Below are positions 8,692 to 16,225 of a stretch of 64,000 bases of DNA, piece by piece. The DNA comes from CAIQQQ01 sp040399685 (GTDB lineage: Bacteria > Pseudomonadota > Alphaproteobacteria > Acetobacterales > Acetobacteraceae). Position numbers and translations under genes: made by a program. The stretch is from contig JBBART010000003.1 in NCBI GenBank assembly GCA_040399685.1, positions 226,270-290,269 of the forward strand, given 5' to 3'. The notes under the pieces are model-generated. The model saw only the letters and a list, made by a program, of their open reading frames with translations, did not search any database and had not been told where the DNA came from. Each line of letters opens with the position of its first letter. Position 1 is the stretch's first letter.

Positions 8692-9260
8692 TAGCTATCC
8701 TGCCCTTCAACGCGCAGTCGCAACTCCTTCAGATGCGACTGCGCGCCGACGGTTTTCGGATCGATCTCGATCAGCTTCTTCCAGGCCGCCAACGCGCCAG
8801 CAGCATTTCCCTGTGCCTCGGCAATGGCAGACAGCTGGCGCCAGGCCGCGAAATTGCGCGGTTCCCGCTTGATCGCCTCCTCCAGATCGCGATAGGCGCC
8901 GGCCACGTCGCCAAGCTCGTAGCGCGCAAGGGCGCGGCGGCTGAACAATTCCGCCATGTCCGGCTCCAGCACGAGGGCAGCCTCGAAATCCTGTAGCGCC
9001 TCGGCGGCATCGCCGGCTTGGAGGTTCCGCGCCCCACGCCCCGCCAGCAACGCCGCGGTCGGCCCGCCGGATTTTGCCCAGAGCTGCATGATCCGCCGCT
9101 CTATGCGCGCCGCAACCTCATCGCTGGGGGCAAGCGGCAGCGCCGTCAGCAACTGGTCCAACTCAGATTTGGCTGGCTCAGGTTTGGCAGGATCATGTCG
9201 CGGCTGCGCCGAGGCGGCCGAGACACTGAACGACAGCAGCATGACCAGGAGAATGCGCAT
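8691..9260 (-). CDS. Secreted tetratricopeptide-repeat protein
   Basis: 189 residues from the ATG at 9260, chosen because it opens a clean signal peptide (MRILLVMLLSFSVSAASAQ). The mature part has a short Pro/Lys-rich linker (HDPAKPEPAKSELDQ) and then about three TPR units, roughly residues 70-170, recognisable by repeated A-x-x-D/L-x-x-A and the DFEAALVLEPDMAELFSRRA and DLEEAIKREPRNFAAWRQLS patterns. TPRs mediate protein contacts; no enzyme domain is visible. It lies 41 bp beyond glcF and could be the last cistron of that operon. Function unknown. Confidence 0.8.
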   Translation of the reverse strand: MRILLVMLLSFSVSAASAQPRHDPAKPEPAKSELDQLLTALPLAPSDEVAARIERRIMQLWAKSGGPTAALLAGRGARNLQAGDAAEALQDFEAALVLEPDMAELFSRRALARYELGDVAGAYRDLEEAIKREPRNFAAWRQLSAIAEAQGNAAGALAAWKKLIEIDPKTVGAQSHLKELRLRVEGQDS

Positions 9261-9301
9261 GCCCAATGCTCGCGCAGCTTCCCCTCTGGATGCAAGCCCG
9301 A

Positions 9302-10606
9302 TCAAGCGCTCGTGGGAAGGCCCACGGGCTCTGGGCCGCCGGCCATCCAGTCCAGCAGTTCCACGGTGTGCACCACGGGCGTCTTGCCGGCGAGTTGGGT
9401 CATGCAGCCGATATTGCCAGCAGCGATCAGGTCCGGCTTCACGGCCGCGATGTTGGCCAGCTTCCGCTCGCGCAACTGCCCTGCGATGACGGGCTGCATC
9501 AGGTTGTAGGTGCCGGCGGACCCGCAGCAGATATGCGCCTCAGCCGGCACGGCCACAGCGAAACCGGCGCGGGCCAGCAGGGCCTTGGGCTCATTGGTGA
9601 TCTTCTGGCCGTGTTGCAGGCTGCACGCCGCGTGATAGGCCACCGTGAGCCTCGGCGCGGGGCGTGTGGGGGCGTAGCCGATCCGCGTGAGGTATTCGCT
9701 GATGTCGCACGCCAGCGCCGACACGCGTTCGGCTTCTGGGCTTTCAGCCTCATTGCGGAACATGAAGCCGTAATCCTTCACCGTCGTGCCGCAGCCGGAG
9801 GTGTTGATCACGATCGCGTCCAGCCCGTCACCATCGCGTTCGGCGGTCCAGGCGGCGATGTTGGCGCGGGCGGCGGCCATGGCCGGGTCGTGCTGGCCCA
9901 TATGGTGGGTCAATGCGCCGCAGCAGCCGGCCCCCTTGGCCACCACCACCTCGATGCCCATGCGGGTGAGCAGGCGGATCGTGGCCTCGTTGATCTGCGG
10001 CGCCAGCACCTGCTGGGCGCAGCCGGCCAGCAATGCCACCCGGCCACGGCGGGTTCCGATGGCCGCATGCACACGCGGGCGCTCGACTGCACTGGCCGGC
10101 GGCACGCGGACCGGCGCCAAGGCCAGCATCGCGCGCAGGCGCTGGAACATAATGCCGCGATCGGGGATGACGCGGCCCAGCGGGCGCACGGCACGGGCGG
10201 CGATCAACGCAACCCGCAGGCGGCCCGGATAGGGCAGCACAAGCTTGAGCATGGTGCGCATCATCCGCTCATGCCACGGCCGACGATACGTGTTCTCGAT
10301 ATAGGCGCGGGCATGGTCGACCAGGTGCATGTAGTTCACGCCGGACGGGCATGTGGTCATGCAGGACAGGCACGACAGGCAGCGATCAACGTGGCGCACC
10401 ACTTCCTCGGTGGCCGGACGGCCTGATTCAAGCATGTCCTTGATCAGGTAGATGCGGCCCCGTGGGCTGTCGAGTTCGTCGCCCAGCAGCAAAAAAGTGG
10501 GGCATGTGGCGGTGCAGAAACCGCAATGCACGCAGGTGCGCAGAATCGTGTTTGAGGACGCGATCTCGGGGTCGCGCAACTGGTCCGGCGTGAACAGGGT
10601 TTGCAT
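9302..10606 (-). CDS. glcF: Glycolate oxidase iron-sulfur subunit
   Basis: 434 residues. Two 4Fe-4S clusters are encoded near the N-terminus: CVHCGFCTATCP (Cys 25, 28, 31, 35) and CLSCLSCMTTCP (Cys 76, 79, 82, 86). The C-terminal half has two CCG-type motifs (GAGCCGAL and HICCGSAGTY), as in the DUF3390/CCG family to which GlcF belongs. With GlcD and GlcE it oxidises glycolate to glyoxylate and passes electrons to the membrane. It is the fourth gene of a leftward cluster glcD-glcE-(small membrane protein)-glcF. Confidence 0.95.
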   Translation of the reverse strand: MQTLFTPDQLRDPEIASSNTILRTCVHCGFCTATCPTFLLLGDELDSPRGRIYLIKDMLESGRPATEEVVRHVDRCLSCLSCMTTCPSGVNYMHLVDHARAYIENTYRRPWHERMMRTMLKLVLPYPGRLRVALIAARAVRPLGRVIPDRGIMFQRLRAMLALAPVRVPPASAVERPRVHAAIGTRRGRVALLAGCAQQVLAPQINEATIRLLTRMGIEVVVAKGAGCCGALTHHMGQHDPAMAAARANIAAWTAERDGDGLDAIVINTSGCGTTVKDYGFMFRNEAESPEAERVSALACDISEYLTRIGYAPTRPAPRLTVAYHAACSLQHGQKITNEPKALLARAGFAVAVPAEAHICCGSAGTYNLMQPVIAGQLRERKLANIAAVKPDLIAAGNIGCMTQLAGKTPVVHTVELLDWMAGGPEPVGLPTSA

Positions 10607-10618
10607 AAAGTGGGTCGC

Positions 10619-10888
10619 TCAGGCGTTGGCGCGGGCGGCGAAGACGATGCCGGTCAAGGCAGCCCCCAGCGCCACGGCCTGCGCGAGAATGCGGTCGGTC
10701 TGGGTGAACATCCATGAATACTCAAAGATCACCGCTGACATGGCGGACAGCACAAACACCACAGCCACAAAGATGGCCCAGACGTCCCGCCGCCGGCCTT
10801 GCAGCATGAACATGCTGGATGCAATCCCGATCACCAGGGCTGCAACAACGACGATGAGCGTAGCCAGCAGCGAAAGCTGGTAGTCCAT
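10619..10888 (-). CDS. Small three-helix membrane protein inside the glc operon
   Basis: 89 residues, no recognised domain. Three hydrophobic stretches are visible: LSLLATLIVVVAALVIGIAS (about 5-28), VWAIFVAVVFVLSAMSAVIF (about 36-57) and ILAQAVALGAALTGIVFAA (about 67-86), with a basic RRRD turn between the first two. It lies 12 bp from glcF and 17 bp from glcE, in the same direction, so it is almost certainly co-transcribed. A role as membrane anchor or quinone-side partner of the glycolate oxidase complex is a guess from position alone. Confidence 0.75.
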   Translation of the reverse strand: MDYQLSLLATLIVVVAALVIGIASSMFMLQGRRRDVWAIFVAVVFVLSAMSAVIFEYSWMFTQTDRILAQAVALGAALTGIVFAARANA

Positions 10889-10905
10889 GAGTGTTCTCCT
10901 TGTCG

Positions 10906-12111
10906 CTACAATCCGGCCCGCATGCGGCCTGGATTGAGAATGCCTTTCGGGTCGAATGCAGCTTTCACACGCTGGCTGATCCGCGCCAAGGGGGCGGATT
11001 CAGGCGGCACGACATCCATCGCGGCGCGCAGCGGTTCAGGGCCACGAAACAGCGTGTATGTGCCGCCCTCGTTCTGGGCGGCGCGGCAGACCTGGGCGTG
11101 TGTTTGCTCGGTGGCGGGACCGGCGATCCATACCAGCCCGCCGCCCCAATCCATGAACCAGCGTGCCCCGAACGCCCGCTTCAGCGCCTGCACCACACGG
11201 GGGCCGGCGGAGGGACGAACCGAAATGCGCCAAATGGCATCCTGCGGCGCTGCTTCCAGCGGCATTGCGTCGCGCACCGCGTTCCACACCGCGCGGGTGG
11301 CGCCGTCATCGAGGATTTCGGCGACGCCAAAGCGCGCCAGATCCGCGCGCAGCCGGTCGATCCGATACGTGACGGACGGCGCGAAATCCTCGATTCGCGC
11401 CAGAGTCACACTGTTGCCCAGCCAGGCCACAACTGGAAGCCGGGCGGCCGACGATGCCGGCAGATACGCAGCCCCAGACACCGCATATGGCGAGCCCAGG
11501 GCGGCCGCGAGAGCCGCCACGCCCTGCACCGGATCAAGCCCGCCGATGGCCAGCGTGGCCCGGCGTTCCGGCGCGGGCAGCACCTTGAGCGTGACCTCGG
11601 TCATCACCGCGAGCGTGCCGTGGCTGCCGGTGAGCAGCTTGCAGACATCCAGTCCCGTGACGTTCTTCAACACCCGGCCGCCGGCGCGAATCACCTCGCC
11701 GGTGCCGTTGACGGCGCGCACGCCCATCACGTGGTCCCGCGTCGCACCCCAGGCGATACGGCGCGGACCGGACAGGTTGGCCGCCACCACGCCGCCGATC
11801 GTCTGGGCGGAGGTGGTGCCCATGATGGCGCCGAAATCAGGCGGTTCGGCAATCAGATGCTGGCCATGCGCCGCCAGCGCCGCTTCGATCTCCACCAGCG
11901 GCGTGCCGGCCCGGGCGGACATGATCAGTTCGCTCGGCGAATACAGCGTGATGCCGACAAGATTGCGCGTCGACAGGGTGCGGGCCGCCTGCACCGGGCG
12001 CAGAAGGCCGGATTTGCTGGCATTGCCGCAGACCGCAATCGGCTCACCCACGGCATGGGCCGAGATGATTTCCGCCGCGAGATCGGCCTCGGTTTCCGGT
12101 GCTGACAACAT
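10906..12111 (-). CDS. glcE: Glycolate oxidase FAD-binding subunit GlcE
   Basis: 401 residues. An FAD_binding_4 (PCMH-type) domain fills the first half: PIAVCGNASKSG, STRNLVGITLYSPSELIMSA, and AEPPDFGAIMGTTSAQTIGG, GGRVLKNVTGLDVCKLLTGSHGTL. The C-terminus ends in FDPKGILNPGRM, the usual flavoprotein closing motif. GlcE is the second flavin subunit of the three-part glycolate oxidase. It starts one base after the stop of glcD, so the two are tightly coupled. Confidence 0.94.
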   Translation of the reverse strand: MLSAPETEADLAAEIISAHAVGEPIAVCGNASKSGLLRPVQAARTLSTRNLVGITLYSPSELIMSARAGTPLVEIEAALAAHGQHLIAEPPDFGAIMGTTSAQTIGGVVAANLSGPRRIAWGATRDHVMGVRAVNGTGEVIRAGGRVLKNVTGLDVCKLLTGSHGTLAVMTEVTLKVLPAPERRATLAIGGLDPVQGVAALAAALGSPYAVSGAAYLPASSAARLPVVAWLGNSVTLARIEDFAPSVTYRIDRLRADLARFGVAEILDDGATRAVWNAVRDAMPLEAAPQDAIWRISVRPSAGPRVVQALKRAFGARWFMDWGGGLVWIAGPATEQTHAQVCRAAQNEGGTYTLFRGPEPLRAAMDVVPPESAPLARISQRVKAAFDPKGILNPGRMRAGL

Positions 12112-13572
12112 CTATTCGGCTGCCATGGTGGTCGCGGGCATCGCGGCGGCGGGCAGCTTCAGCGGGAACACCTTGGACGGGTTCAGCAGCCACTCCGGAT
12201 CGAACGCCGATTTGATCCGGCGTTGCTGGTCCAGTTCGGTTTCGGTGAATTGCACGTTCATCAGATCTCGCTTCTCAACGCCCACGCCGTGCTCGCCGGT
12301 GAGGCATCCGCCAACTTCGACGCACAGGCGCAAAATATCGGCGCCGAATTTCTCGGCCTTGTGGAAGCTGCTGGCGTCGTTGGCATCAAACATGATCAGC
12401 GGGTGCAGGTTGCCGTCGCCGGCATGAAACACATTGGCCACTGCCAGGCCGCATTCAGCACTCATCTCGCCGATCCGGCGCAACACCTCAGGCAGGCGCG
12501 AGGTGGGGATGGTGCCGTCCATGCACAGATAATCCGGGCTGATGCGGCCGACGGCGCCGAACGCGCCCTTGCGGCCCTTCCAGATCGCCAGGCTTTCTTC
12601 AGCCGATTCGGACACTTTGAGGCTGATCGGGTTGAATCTGCGGCAAATTTCCTTGATGCGGCCCAGCAGGTCGTCCTGCTCGGCCACGCTGCCCTCGACC
12701 TCGATGATCAGCAGCGCCTCCGCATCCATCGGATAGCCGGCATGGGCGAATGCCTCGCAGGCATGGATGCAGGGCTTGTCCATGAACTCCAGCGCCACCG
12801 GGATGATGCCGGACGAGATGATGGCATCGACGCAGCTTCCGGCGATCTCGGTGCCGTCGAATGCCGCCAGCATGGCGCGCTGGCCCTCGGGGCTGCGCAG
12901 GATTCGCACCGTCACCTCGGTGACGATGCACAGCTGGCCCTCGCTGCCGGTGATCAGCCCCAGCCAGTCATAGCCGGCGCTGTCGCAATGGGCGCCGCCG
13001 ATCTCGATGATCTCGCCCTCAACGGTGACGATCTTGAGACCGAGCAGATTGTTGGCCGTCACGCCGTAGCGCAGGCAATGCGCGCCACCGGAATTCATCA
13101 TCACGTTGCCGCCGATCATGCAGGCCAGCTGGCTGGACGGATCGGGCGCGTAAAAGAAGCCGTGTTCCTGCACCGCCTGGGTGATGCCGATATTGGTGAC
13201 GCCTGCCTGCACCACGGCGGCGCGGTCGGCGTAATCGATGTCGAGGATGCGGTTCATGCGCATAAGGCCCAGCACCACCGAATCGGCCATGGGCAGCGCC
13301 CCGCCGGACAGGCTGGTGCCAGCGCCGCGCGGCACCACGCGCACGCCTTCGGCATGGCAGAAGGCCATGACGGCGGCCACCTGTTCGGTTGTTTCGGGCA
13401 ACGCCACGGCCAAAGGCGGCTGGCGGTAGGCCGACAGCCCGTCCGTTTCGTAAGGTTTGAGCCGCAGGGTTTCACCGATCACCCCGGTGGGTGGCAGGAT
13501 TTTGCGCAATCCAGCCAATATCGCCTCGCGACGCGCCATTACGCCTGGTTTGGCATCGTATTGCGCGATCAC
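12112..13572 (-). CDS. glcD: Glycolate oxidase FAD-linked catalytic subunit GlcD
   Basis: 486 residues. The PCMH FAD-binding domain is clear: VVPRGAGTSLSGGALP near 80, GSEGQLCIVTEVTVRIL near 210. The FAD_oxidase_C part contains NVFHAGDGNLHP (near 400) and CLTGEHGVGVEKRDLM (near 440), and the tail is FDPEWLLNPSKVFP. It oxidises glycolate (or a related 2-hydroxyacid such as D-lactate) to the 2-oxoacid. It is the first gene of the cluster. A role in photorespiratory-type or C2 acid use is the normal expectation; D-lactate cannot be excluded. Confidence 0.95.
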   Translation of the reverse strand: MIAQYDAKPGVMARREAILAGLRKILPPTGVIGETLRLKPYETDGLSAYRQPPLAVALPETTEQVAAVMAFCHAEGVRVVPRGAGTSLSGGALPMADSVVLGLMRMNRILDIDYADRAAVVQAGVTNIGITQAVQEHGFFYAPDPSSQLACMIGGNVMMNSGGAHCLRYGVTANNLLGLKIVTVEGEIIEIGGAHCDSAGYDWLGLITGSEGQLCIVTEVTVRILRSPEGQRAMLAAFDGTEIAGSCVDAIISSGIIPVALEFMDKPCIHACEAFAHAGYPMDAEALLIIEVEGSVAEQDDLLGRIKEICRRFNPISLKVSESAEESLAIWKGRKGAFGAVGRISPDYLCMDGTIPTSRLPEVLRRIGEMSAECGLAVANVFHAGDGNLHPLIMFDANDASSFHKAEKFGADILRLCVEVGGCLTGEHGVGVEKRDLMNVQFTETELDQQRRIKSAFDPEWLLNPSKVFPLKLPAAAMPATTMAAE

Positions 13573-13695
13573 GTTCGTTTCCCCTCAGGCCTGTTTGCCC
13601 CGCATGTTTCACCATGTGCCGCCGTTTTCCGGTTTCGACAAGGTTTCAGCGAGATGAGCTCATCATATGGCGCTGACGCAGACGGACACCAAACA

Positions 13696-13735
13696 TGAAC
13701 ATGGCCCGCAGACAAAAATCCGCGAGCCATGTTCA
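13696..13735 (-). terminator. Hairpin downstream of rpmJ
   Basis: A perfect 10-bp stem (TGAACATGGC with GCCATGTTCA) plus an inner CGC/GCG closes around an A-rich loop. It lies 45 bp beyond the rpmJ stop on the minus strand and is followed there by a weak T-rich stretch (ATGTTTGG). It may end the rpmJ transcript; it also lies upstream of glcD and could act in that leader. Confidence 0.5.
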
Positions 13736-13779
13736 GAAGATTGTCCCTGACCGAGCGTCATTGACGCCCCGATGTGCAA

Positions 13780-13905
13780 TCAGCCCTGACGAGCCTTCAT
13801 GCGTGGGTTCTTCTTGTTGATGACGTAGACGCGCCCACGGCGGCGAACCACGCGACAATTCTTGTCACGGATTTTAGCCGATTTGAGGCTGTTGCGAACT
13901 TTCAT
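13780..13905 (-). CDS. rpmJ: 50S ribosomal protein L36, zinc-independent type
   Basis: 41 residues, MKVRNSLKSAKIRDKNCRVV at the N-terminus and VYVINKKNPRMKARQG at the C-terminus. The basic RRRGRVYVI core is diagnostic. Only one cysteine (Cys17) is left of the four zinc ligands of classical L36, so this is the C-minus form usual in alphaproteobacteria. The gene stands alone, with the ATG at 13905 and a possible terminator hairpin downstream. Confidence 0.96.
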   Translation of the reverse strand: MKVRNSLKSAKIRDKNCRVVRRRGRVYVINKKNPRMKARQG

Positions 13906-14071
13906 GGGACTGGGCCTTGCTACGCCGAAATGAGGCGCGGTGGTTAGAACCAGGGGGGCGCCGTGTCAATATCTGACGGCGACACACCTCCTGAAGATAT
14001 GAACGGATAGACGACGCGGTTGACGCACTTGCTGTCAGGGCCGATGTGCGTCGCAGCACAGGAGCACGTCA

Positions 14072-14491
14072 ATGTCCGATACCACACAAGCCGCCCGGCC
14101 CAACAATCGCTTTGCCGCCATGGGCTTCCTGGCGATGTGCTTCGGCATCGTGGGGTTGATCGGCGTGTTCGCCACCTTCGCCGCCCCCCTGCCTCTCTAC
14201 CGCGCCCTGATGCGCGACACGACGCTTGATGAAGCATTGGTCGCCCTGCATAGCCCAAACCCTCAGGCGGGCCTGGACGCACTGAAATTGCGGCTGGATG
14301 ACAGTGCCGCCGCATTCAGCCCCCTGCCCGCAAACCCGGATGCCGCCGTGGCCGCCGAGCGCCGCGCCATGCATCAGCGGTTTCGCGAGGATGCCGATGC
14401 CGTTGCCGCACGCATGAAACTGATGATCGGAATCGTGACGGTGATGGCCGCCATCTTCGGCGGCGCCATCACGGGGCTTGGCCGGCGCTGA
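14072..14491 (+). CDS. Conserved-looking small membrane protein, function unknown
   Basis: 139 residues. A GGAGCACGTCA sequence precedes the ATG, giving a fair ribosome binding site. Two membrane segments are visible, FLAMCFGIVGLIGVFATFAA (about 20-40) and LMIGIVTVMAAIFGGAITGL (about 117-136), separated by a charged helical stretch (about 45-115) with RALMRDTTLDEALVAL and ERRAMHQRFREDADAV. The topology suggests a loop of about 75 residues on one face of the inner membrane. No family recognised. The broken oxyR remnant on the other strand begins at its 3' end. Confidence 0.65.
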   Translation: MSDTTQAARPNNRFAAMGFLAMCFGIVGLIGVFATFAAPLPLYRALMRDTTLDEALVALHSPNPQAGLDALKLRLDDSAAAFSPLPANPDAAVAAERRAMHQRFREDADAVAARMKLMIGIVTVMAAIFGGAITGLGRR

Positions 14492-14790
14492 ATTCATCCG
14501 CGCCGGCCGGCACGAACGAATCGCGCACCACAGACAACGCTTCCGGGCCGGCGCAGGGCAGCGTCAGCAACGCCACGTCCAGTCGGTCCGACGTGAGGCC
14601 CTCGGTGAGGGTCGCCGTGGCGTCCTCGCTCAGGACCAGCAGCAAATTCGGAAACGCCAGCCGTAACGCCGACGTCAGGCGCGGGGGGCGATTCGCGGGC
14701 CTCGACCATCGCCGCCAACGCCGCAAGCGCCCGCTTCACCAGAGTGCGCCCAAGCAGCGTGAACAGCACATGCTGGCCGCTGCCGCCGTC
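14469..14790 (-). pseudogene. Degraded oxyR-like LysR regulator remnant
   Basis: Two minus-strand frames carry pieces of a LysR regulator. In one frame (about 14775-14695) the text VLFTLLGRTLVKRALAALAA, then MVEARE, matches the linker helix after the HTH of OxyR proteins. In another frame (about 14681-14520) ALRLAFPNLLLVLSEDATAT, LTEGL, RLDVALLTLPCAGPEALSVV and RDSF match the start of the OxyR effector domain. The HTH and the C-terminal half are missing and the two pieces are out of frame. It sits divergent to ahpC, the normal place for oxyR. A ruin of oxyR is the natural reading; homology was judged by eye. Confidence 0.72.
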
Positions 14791-14893
14791 CAGGGTGCAC
14801 GGCGTGACTGCCCACGACCCGGCGGCCTTCGATGGTTTGGTGGAATCGGCCGATACGTTCCAACGGTTGAAACAGGTTGATTTTCCCGATCGA

Positions 14894-14924
14894 AATTGCG
14901 CAACCAATTCATTGGACCGCAATT
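14894..14924 (+). promoter_or_regulatory. Nested palindrome upstream of ahpC, probable operator
   Basis: An inverted repeat AATTGCG ... CGCAATT encloses a second perfect one, CCAAT-TC-ATTGG (14904-14915), giving a near-symmetrical 31-bp site that ends 71 bp before the ahpC ATG. LysR-type peroxide regulators bind long dyads of this size. It does not spell the E. coli OxyR consensus, so assignment to OxyR is inference from position between the oxyR remnant and ahpC. Confidence 0.5.
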
Positions 14925-14995
14925 GTGCACTGCGGCATAACGCCTATGTCGGGGAGTGTGCGGTGTTGCACGGCCTCGAAGACCTGGAGAGTTTT

Positions 14996-15568
14996 ATGCT
15001 GACTGTTGGTGATAAATTTCCCGAATTCCACCTCACCGCCGTCAAGGGCGGGCCGGATGGCCTCGGCGGTCCCGGCAAGTCGTTCATTGAGATCAACAAC
15101 GCCACCGACGAAGGCAAGTGGAAGATCGTGTTCTTCTGGCCGAAGGATTTCACCTTCATCTGCCCGACCGAAATCGCCGCATTCGGCAAGCTGAACACCG
15201 ATTTCAACGATCGTGACGCGGTGCTCTACGGCGCCTCGACCGACAATGAATTCGTGCATCTCAACTGGCGCCTGCACAACGCCGACATCAACGACCTGCC
15301 CTTCCCCATGCTGGCCGACGTCAAGCGCGACCTGTCGTCCGCCCTGGGCATTCTGGACAAGACCGAAGGCGTGGCCCTGCGCGCCACGTTCATCGTCGAT
15401 CCGTATGGCATCATCCAGTGGGCCTCGGTGAACGGCCTCAACGTCGGCCGCAATCCGGCCGAAGTGATCCGCATTCTGGACGCGTTGCAGACCGATGAGC
15501 TTTGCCCATGCGGCTGGACCAAGGGCGAAGAGACCTTGAGCCCGGTTGAATTGTTCAAAGCCGCCTGA
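14996..15568 (+). CDS. ahpC: Alkyl hydroperoxide reductase AhpC (2-Cys peroxiredoxin, AhpE/Mtb-AhpC-like)
   Basis: 190 residues from the ATG at 14996 (MLTVGDKFPEFHLTAVKGGP); the open frame extends further upstream but that part is the promoter region. The peroxidatic cysteine is Cys56 in DFTFICPTE; Cys170 and Cys172 lie in ELCPCGW near the C-terminus, as in the three-cysteine AhpC reduced by AhpD. It reduces hydrogen peroxide, organic peroxides and peroxynitrite. ahpD follows, making a self-contained AhpC-AhpD pair. An operator-like palindrome lies upstream. Confidence 0.96.
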   Translation: MLTVGDKFPEFHLTAVKGGPDGLGGPGKSFIEINNATDEGKWKIVFFWPKDFTFICPTEIAAFGKLNTDFNDRDAVLYGASTDNEFVHLNWRLHNADINDLPFPMLADVKRDLSSALGILDKTEGVALRATFIVDPYGIIQWASVNGLNVGRNPAEVIRILDALQTDELCPCGWTKGEETLSPVELFKAA

Positions 15569-15593
15569 GTTTTCTGCCCGTTTCTTGACGTCC

Positions 15594-15625
15594 GCCGGGC
15601 CCTTCAGGGGGTCCGGCATTTTTTT
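15594..15625 (+). terminator. Intercistronic terminator/attenuator between ahpC and ahpD
   Basis: GCCGGGCCC pairs with GGGTCCGGC (9 bp, one G-U) around a 6-base loop and is followed at once by ATTTTTTT, a textbook intrinsic terminator. The T-run abuts the GGAG ribosome binding site of ahpD, so read-through would be needed for ahpD expression, or the element lowers ahpD relative to ahpC. Confidence 0.75.
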
Positions 15626-15636
15626 GGAGACTTGCC

Positions 15637-16164
15637 ATGTCGATCGAGACCCTGAAGAACGCCTTGCCCGAGTACGCCAAGGACCAGAAGCTCAACCTCG
15701 GATCGCTGGCGATCGACCCGTCGCTGACCGCCCAGCAGCTTGCCGGCACCTTCATCGTGTCCGCCCTGGCCTCGCGCAATGCCGTGGTGATCCGCGAGAT
15801 CGTTGCAGAATTCGGCCCCAGACTTTCGGCAGAGGCGCTGACGGCAGCCAAGGCAGCAGCTTCGGTGATGGGCATGAACAACATCTATTACCGTTTCACC
15901 CATCTGGTGGGCGGTGATTATCCGAAGCTTCCGGCCAAGCTGCGCATGAACATCATGGCCAAGCCAGGTGCGGACAAGGTGGATTTCGAGCTTTGGTCGC
16001 TTGCCGTGTCTGCCATCAACGGCTGTGGCATGTGCATGGAAAGCCACGAGAAAGTGGTGCGCCACGGCGGACTTTCGACCGAACAGGTGCAAACGGCGGT
16101 TCGTATTGCAGCCGTGGTTCATGCCGTGGCCGTGACACTTGAGGCAGAAGCCGCTTTGGGCTGA
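15637..16164 (+). CDS. ahpD: Alkylhydroperoxidase AhpD
   Basis: 175 residues, the length of Mycobacterium AhpD. The proton-relay and redox residues sit at the same numbers as in that enzyme: Glu118 (VDFELW), Cys130 and Cys133 (NGCGMC) and His137 (MESHEKV). AhpD reduces AhpC (through lipoyl partners) and has weak peroxidase activity of its own. A GGAG site 8 bases upstream of the ATG serves it. It is 68 bp after ahpC, with a terminator between. Confidence 0.96.
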   Translation: MSIETLKNALPEYAKDQKLNLGSLAIDPSLTAQQLAGTFIVSALASRNAVVIREIVAEFGPRLSAEALTAAKAAASVMGMNNIYYRFTHLVGGDYPKLPAKLRMNIMAKPGADKVDFELWSLAVSAINGCGMCMESHEKVVRHGGLSTEQVQTAVRIAAVVHAVAVTLEAEAALG

Positions 16165-16225
16165 TCGCTTCATCTTCGGTTAACCCGAAGGCGCCATGCT
16201 GGTCCCGGTATGATAGGGGCCTTGC

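Noticed and set aside
9266..10426. Long plus-strand frame opposite glcF
   Set aside because: Antisense to the two 4Fe-4S motifs of GlcF; composition is that of a shadow frame.
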